Assembly: GCF_003399625.1 (NCBI RefSeq)
Contig: NZ_NBXA01000018.1
Location: forward strand, 1-64,000
Direction: 5' to 3'
Origin: Subtercola boreus
GTDB taxonomy: Bacteria > Actinomycetota > Actinomycetes > Actinomycetales > Microbacteriaceae
DNA length: 64,000 bases
Below are positions 60,711-64,000 of the stretch, one piece after another; positions within the stretch are counted from its first letter, which is position 1, and each line of letters begins with the position of its first letter. The notes below the pieces were generated by a model that made no database searches, was not told where the DNA came from, and saw nothing but the letters and a program-made list of their open reading frames with translations. Position numbers and translations under genes: made by a program.

Positions 60711-62021
60711 ATGATGCAGACCATTGACTTGCGGGGCATGAACCCGTCGCGTGCCCAGTTGCTCGACCTCGTTCCGCGTGCCGTGACCGACGTGGGGGTC
60801 GCCGCGGAGGCGGCCGCCGCGCTCATCGAGGCCGTTCGGGCCGACGGCAGTGCGGCGCTCCGAGCGCAGGCGGCCCGGTTCGACGGGGGAGAGGCTCCGA
60901 GCATCCGCGTTCCGCAGAGCGAGATCGACGATGCTGTCGACGCGCTGGCTCCGGATGTGCGTGACGCACTCGAAGGGGCCATCGGGCGTGTGCGGCAGGC
61001 CACCGCTGCGCAGATCCCGCCCGCCGCGACGACGTCGCTCGGCGACGGTGCGATCGTGGAGCAGCGCTGGCAGCCGGTCGACCGGGTCGGGCTGTACGTG
61101 CCGGGCGGCAAGGCGGTCTACCCGTCGAGTGTGGTGATGAACGTCGTGCCGGCGCAGGCCGCCGGAGTTCCGTCGATCGCGCTCGTGTCACCCCCGCAGA
61201 GGGAATTCGGCGGGCGGGTGCACCCGACCATCCTGGGGGCCGCCGGCCTCCTCGGCATCACCGAGGTCTATGCGATGGGCGGCGCGGGCGCGATCGGCGC
61301 GCTCGCCTACGGCGTGGCCGACCTCGGGCTCGAGCCCGTGCAGGTCATCACCGGACCGGGCAATGTCTACGTGGCAGCGGCCAAGCGCCTCGTGCGGGGC
61401 CGCACCGGCATCGATTCGGAGGCCGGACCCACCGAGATCCTCATCATCGCCGACCAGACGGCCGACCCCGGATTCGTGGCCGCCGACCTCGTGAGCCAGG
61501 CCGAGCACGACGAACTCGCGGCGGCCGTGCTCGTCACGACCTCCCCGGCCTTCGCAGATGAAGTTCGAGTTGAACTTGAAGCTCTGGCGGCTGCGACGCC
61601 GCACTCTGCACGTGTGCTCGTCGCGCTGAACGGACAGCAGTCGGCGGTCGTGCTGGTCGACGACCTCGCCGCGGCGGCGCGCTTCAGCGACGCGTACGGG
61701 CCGGAGCACCTGGAGATCCAGACGGCATCGGACGACGACGTGGTGGCGAGCATCCACAGCGCCGGCGCCATCTTCGTGGGGTCGTACTCGCCCGTGAGCC
61801 TCGGGGACTACCTCGCCGGCTCCAACCACGTGCTGCCGACCGGTGGCCAGTCGCGCTTCTCGTCGGGGCTCGGGGCGTACACGTTCCTGCGTCCCCAGCA
61901 GGTCATCCGGTACTCGCGCGGGGCGCTGTCGGAGGTGGCCGGGCGCATCCACGCTCTCGCTACCAGCGAGAACCTCCCCGCGCACGCCGAGGCCGTGGCG
62001 GCGCGCTTCCCCCGCGCGTAG
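60711..62021 (+). CDS. hisD: Histidinol dehydrogenase
   Basis: A 436-residue zinc enzyme catalysing the last two steps of histidine synthesis (histidinol to histidine, 2 NAD+). Motifs: VGLYVPGGKAVYPSSVVMNVVPA, GAGAIGALAYG, ITGPGNVYVAAAKR, EAGPTEILIIAD, SQAEHDE (metal ligands), GPEHLEI, LPTGGQSRFSSGLG. Codons 282-291 (61554-61583) all end in A or T, in sharp contrast to the rest. No other his genes lie downstream; nrdR follows with its own promoter. Confidence 0.95.
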   Translation: MMQTIDLRGMNPSRAQLLDLVPRAVTDVGVAAEAAAALIEAVRADGSAALRAQAARFDGGEAPSIRVPQSEIDDAVDALAPDVRDALEGAIGRVRQATAAQIPPAATTSLGDGAIVEQRWQPVDRVGLYVPGGKAVYPSSVVMNVVPAQAAGVPSIALVSPPQREFGGRVHPTILGAAGLLGITEVYAMGGAGAIGALAYGVADLGLEPVQVITGPGNVYVAAAKRLVRGRTGIDSEAGPTEILIIADQTADPGFVAADLVSQAEHDELAAAVLVTTSPAFADEVRVELEALAAATPHSARVLVALNGQQSAVVLVDDLAAAARFSDAYGPEHLEIQTASDDDVVASIHSAGAIFVGSYSPVSLGDYLAGSNHVLPTGGQSRFSSGLGAYTFLRPQQVIRYSRGALSEVAGRIHALATSENLPAHAEAVAARFPRA

Positions 62022-62104
62022 CGCCCCCGCCCCCCAATCGTTCTCTCGACCTTCCCGTTTGCGCGGGGGCGCGGAGCGCGGAACGCGGAAGGGGTGCGAC
62101 GCGG

Positions 62105-62110
62105 TAAACT
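62105..62110 (+). promoter_or_regulatory. -10 box of nrdR
   Basis: TAAACT, 9 bases before the nrdR ATG; leader nearly absent. Confidence 0.45.
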
Positions 62111-62119
62111 CGACGCACC

Positions 62120-62662
62120 ATGTATTGCCCGTACTGCCGGTACCCCGATTCCCGCGTCGTCGACTCGCGCACGTCCGACGACGGTGTCGCCATCCGCCGC
62201 CGCCGCCAGTGCCCCGACTGCGGACGCCGCTTCAGCACCACCGAGACCGCGAGTCTCAGCGTCATCAAGCGGAGTGGCGTCGTCGTGCCATTCAGCCGCG
62301 AGAAGATCATGAACGGCGTGCGGAAGGCCTGCCAGGGCCGGCCCGTCACCGACTCCGATCTCGCGGTGCTCGCGCAGCGGGTGGAGGAGACCGTCCGCTC
62401 GACCGGCGCGGCACAGGTCGAGGCGAACGACATCGGACTTGCCATCCTGCAGCCCCTCCGCGAGCTCGACGAGGTCGCGTACCTCCGCTTCGCGAGCGTC
62501 TACCAGGCCTTCGACTCCCTCGACGACTTCGAGGCTGCTATCACTCTGCTGCGGGTCGAGCACGCCGAGGCTCCGGATGACCGGCAGGGCCGCCCCGCAG
62601 CATCCGGTGCCACAGCCAAGCCCGCCACTTCGAACGCGGCCGCCACCGCCCGGCCCGAGTAG
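62120..62662 (+). CDS. nrdR: Transcriptional repressor NrdR
   Basis: A 180-residue ribonucleotide-reductase repressor. N-terminal zinc ribbon (CPYC at 3-6, CPDCGRRF at about 31-38), then the ATP-cone ([22 protein letters not shown], ending [18 protein letters not shown]). It senses ATP/dATP and binds NrdR boxes at nrd operons. The final 30 residues, rich in Ala, Thr and Pro, extend the usual 150-residue family length. pyrD starts 2 bases after the stop. Confidence 0.95.
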   Translation: MYCPYCRYPDSRVVDSRTSDDGVAIRRRRQCPDCGRRFSTTETASLSVIKRSGVVVPFSREKIMNGVRKACQGRPVTDSDLAVLAQRVEETVRSTGAAQVEANDIGLAILQPLRELDEVAYLRFASVYQAFDSLDDFEAAITLLRVEHAEAPDDRQGRPAASGATAKPATSNAAATARPE

Positions 62663-62664
62663 CG

Positions 62665-63708
62665 GTGCCGGTGTACCACCTCCTGTTCCGGCACATCCTG
62701 TCGCGCCTCGATCCCGAGCGGGCGCACCATCTGGCCTTCGAGGTGATCCGCGGCCTGCCGCGCACCCGCCTCGGGTCGGTCGTGCGGCGCTTCACCGCGC
62801 CGGATCCCTCGCTCGCCGTGCACACGCTCGGGCTCGTCTTTGACTCGCCGTTCGGCGTCGCGGCGGGGTTCGACAAGGATGGCCGCGCCATCATCGGGCT
62901 CGGGATGCTCGGTTTCAGTCACGTCGAGATCGGCACCCTCACGGCGAAGGCCCAGCCCGGCAACGAGCGTCCGCGGCTGTTCCGGCTCGTCGCCGACCGT
63001 GCCGTCATCAACCGGATGGGCTTCAACAACGGGGGAGCGGGCCCCGCTGCCCTGCGCGTCGCGCGCACCTCATCGGCGCCGTACCGCCCCATCGTCGGCA
63101 TCAACATCGGCAAGAGCCGCGTGGTCGACGTCGACAACGCCATCGACGACTACCGCTCGAGCGCCCGCGCGCTGGCTCCTGTCGCCGACTACCTCGTCGT
63201 GAACGTCAGCTCGCCGAACACCCCCGGGCTGCGTGGTCTGCAGGAGCTCGACAAGCTGGCCCCCCTGCTCACCGCCGTGCGCGAGGAGGCGGGCGCCGTT
63301 CCGCTGCTCGTGAAGATCGCTCCCGACCTCAGCGACGACGAGGTGCGCCGCATCTCCGAACTAGCTGTGACGCTCGGGCTCGACGGCATCATCGCCACGA
63401 ACACCACGATCTCGCGGGACGGGCTCCGCACCGATCCGCGCGTCGTCGCCGCCGCGGGTGCGGGTGGGCTGTCCGGGCCGCCGGTCGCCGCTCGCTCCCT
63501 CGAAGTGCTGAAGCTCGTGCGATCCGTCGTTCCGGCGGAGCTCTGCGTGATCTCGGTCGGCGGCATCGAGACGGCGGATGACGTGGCCGAACGCCTCGCC
63601 GCCGGGGCCACCCTCGTGCAGGGCTACACCGCGTTCCTCTACCGGGGTCCGCTCTGGGCCCGGCAGGTCAACCGCGGCCTCGCCGCGCTCCGCGCCGCGG
63701 AACACTGA
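62665..63708 (+). CDS. pyrD: Quinone-dependent dihydroorotate dehydrogenase (class 2)
   Basis: A 347-residue flavoenzyme of pyrimidine synthesis. The N-terminal helical membrane-association segment (YHLLFRHILSRLDPERAHHLAFEVI) marks class 2. FGVAAGFDKDGRAI, GTLTAKAQPGN, RMGFNNGGAGP, VNVSSPNTPGLRGLQ (catalytic Ser), ATNTTISRDGL and ISVGGIETADDVAERLAAGATLVQGYTAF bind FMN and substrate. GTG start 2 bases after nrdR. Confidence 0.95.
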   Translation: MPVYHLLFRHILSRLDPERAHHLAFEVIRGLPRTRLGSVVRRFTAPDPSLAVHTLGLVFDSPFGVAAGFDKDGRAIIGLGMLGFSHVEIGTLTAKAQPGNERPRLFRLVADRAVINRMGFNNGGAGPAALRVARTSSAPYRPIVGINIGKSRVVDVDNAIDDYRSSARALAPVADYLVVNVSSPNTPGLRGLQELDKLAPLLTAVREEAGAVPLLVKIAPDLSDDEVRRISELAVTLGLDGIIATNTTISRDGLRTDPRVVAAAGAGGLSGPPVAARSLEVLKLVRSVVPAELCVISVGGIETADDVAERLAAGATLVQGYTAFLYRGPLWARQVNRGLAALRAAEH

Positions 63709-63752
63709 CGCCCTCGACTTCATCCCGCCCGGGCAGGGGGTTCCGCCACCGA

Positions 63753-63794
63753 TTGTCGCTTCCGCGCCTGCGCGCGCCGTAGCGGAAGCGACAA
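63753..63794. terminator. Palindromic bidirectional terminator after pyrD
   Basis: Perfect 13-bp arms TTGTCGCTTCCGC (63753-63765) and GCGGAAGCGACAA (63782-63794) around a 16-base loop, between convergent pyrD and the DUF3043 gene. Confidence 0.7.
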
Positions 63795-63866
63795 CAGGTA
63801 GCGCTTCAGAAGCAACCGGTGGGCGCCGGTCACCGACGACCGGCGCGCCGGGGCGCGGCGAGCCGG

Positions 63867-64000
63867 CTAGCTCGGGGTCTGCCCGCGCTTCACCTGCGGC
63901 TTCGGCAGGCGCATCGGGCGCAGCTGCAGGGCGCGCATCGCGCCGTACCAGCGAAGGCCCCGGTCGAGCGTGCCGTACTTCGCCCGCAGGCGCTTGTTGA
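63867..64000 (-). CDS. DUF3043 family protein (C-terminal part only)
   Basis: The reverse strand is open from the window edge to a TAG at 63869-63867. The 44 visible residues (KRLRAKYGTLDRGLRWYGAMRALQ, then PMRLPKPQVKRG and PS) are basic and resemble the C terminus of DUF3043, a family of actinobacterial membrane proteins that commonly ends with an LRxPKP motif. It is convergent with pyrD. The membrane part lies outside the window, so the call is provisional. Confidence 0.6.
   Translation of the reverse strand, partial: NKRLRAKYGTLDRGLRWYGAMRALQLRPMRLPKPQVKRGQTPS

Overview
This window is high-GC actinobacterial chromosome. It most likely comes from a member of the Microbacteriaceae (order Micrococcales). 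The pointers are GTG/TTG starts, TANNNT -10 boxes with many leaderless genes, a dcw cluster in actinobacterial order (mraZ to divIVA with sepF/yggT and no ftsA), the garA-ftsR-merR block, and the aroG-pknL-Rv2175c-idsA block. The MurE specificity loop also departs from the diaminopimelate type, which fits the B-type wall of that family. There are no rRNA or tRNA genes, CRISPR arrays, phage genes or insertion sequences. The genes fill the window with no gene-free stretch above 300 bases.

Bases 1-8500 are accessory metabolism and regulation: the start of an Asp23/Gls24 gene, a TetR regulator with twin palindromic operators, an SDR reductase, a divergent EamA exporter/MocR regulator pair whose start codons share one CATG, an aldo/keto reductase, a J-domain protein with a degenerate NERD domain, and a secreted M15-like putative wall peptidase behind a structured leader. 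A lipoprotein follows.

Bases 8461-12163 hold a compact five-gene unit: a secreted two-cysteine peptide of 107 residues, a 78-residue protein, a membrane adaptor with a peptidoglycan-binding domain, an ABC ATPase and an FtsX-like permease, the last four overlapping stop to start. It resembles lactococcin-972-type bacteriocin/export loci and is the best candidate for an undescribed system.

Bases 12200-22340 carry a conserved protein of uncertain function, an S4 RNA-binding protein, a long coiled-coil protein, an HtrA-type protease, a TRIC-like channel, an aminodeoxychorismate lyase-like enzyme with a DUF3097 gene, the FHA regulator GarA/OdhI, the MerR regulator FtsR, a second MerR protein and an orphan ParA ATPase. 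Bases 22400-36600 hold central metabolism and the PknL neighbourhood: pyruvate carboxylase, peptide deformylase, a long-chain acyl-CoA ligase, an ROK kinase, PlsC, class II DAHP synthase, the PASTA kinase PknL with its predicted substrate (Rv2175c family), and a prenyl diphosphate synthase.

Bases 36690-55400 are the division and cell-wall cluster: mraZ (with its GTGGAG operator), rsmH, ftsL-like, ftsI, murE, murF, mraY, murD, ftsW, murG, murC, ftsQ, ftsZ, yggS, sepF, yggT and divIVA. Most genes overlap or nearly touch. Together they make lipid II, flip and polymerise it, and build the septal and polar machinery. Housekeeping genes continue to the end: lspA, rluD, dnaE, hisD, nrdR, pyrD and the end of a DUF3043 gene. 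A 60-bp palindrome lies between dnaE and hisD, and a related in-frame copy is embedded in ftsQ.
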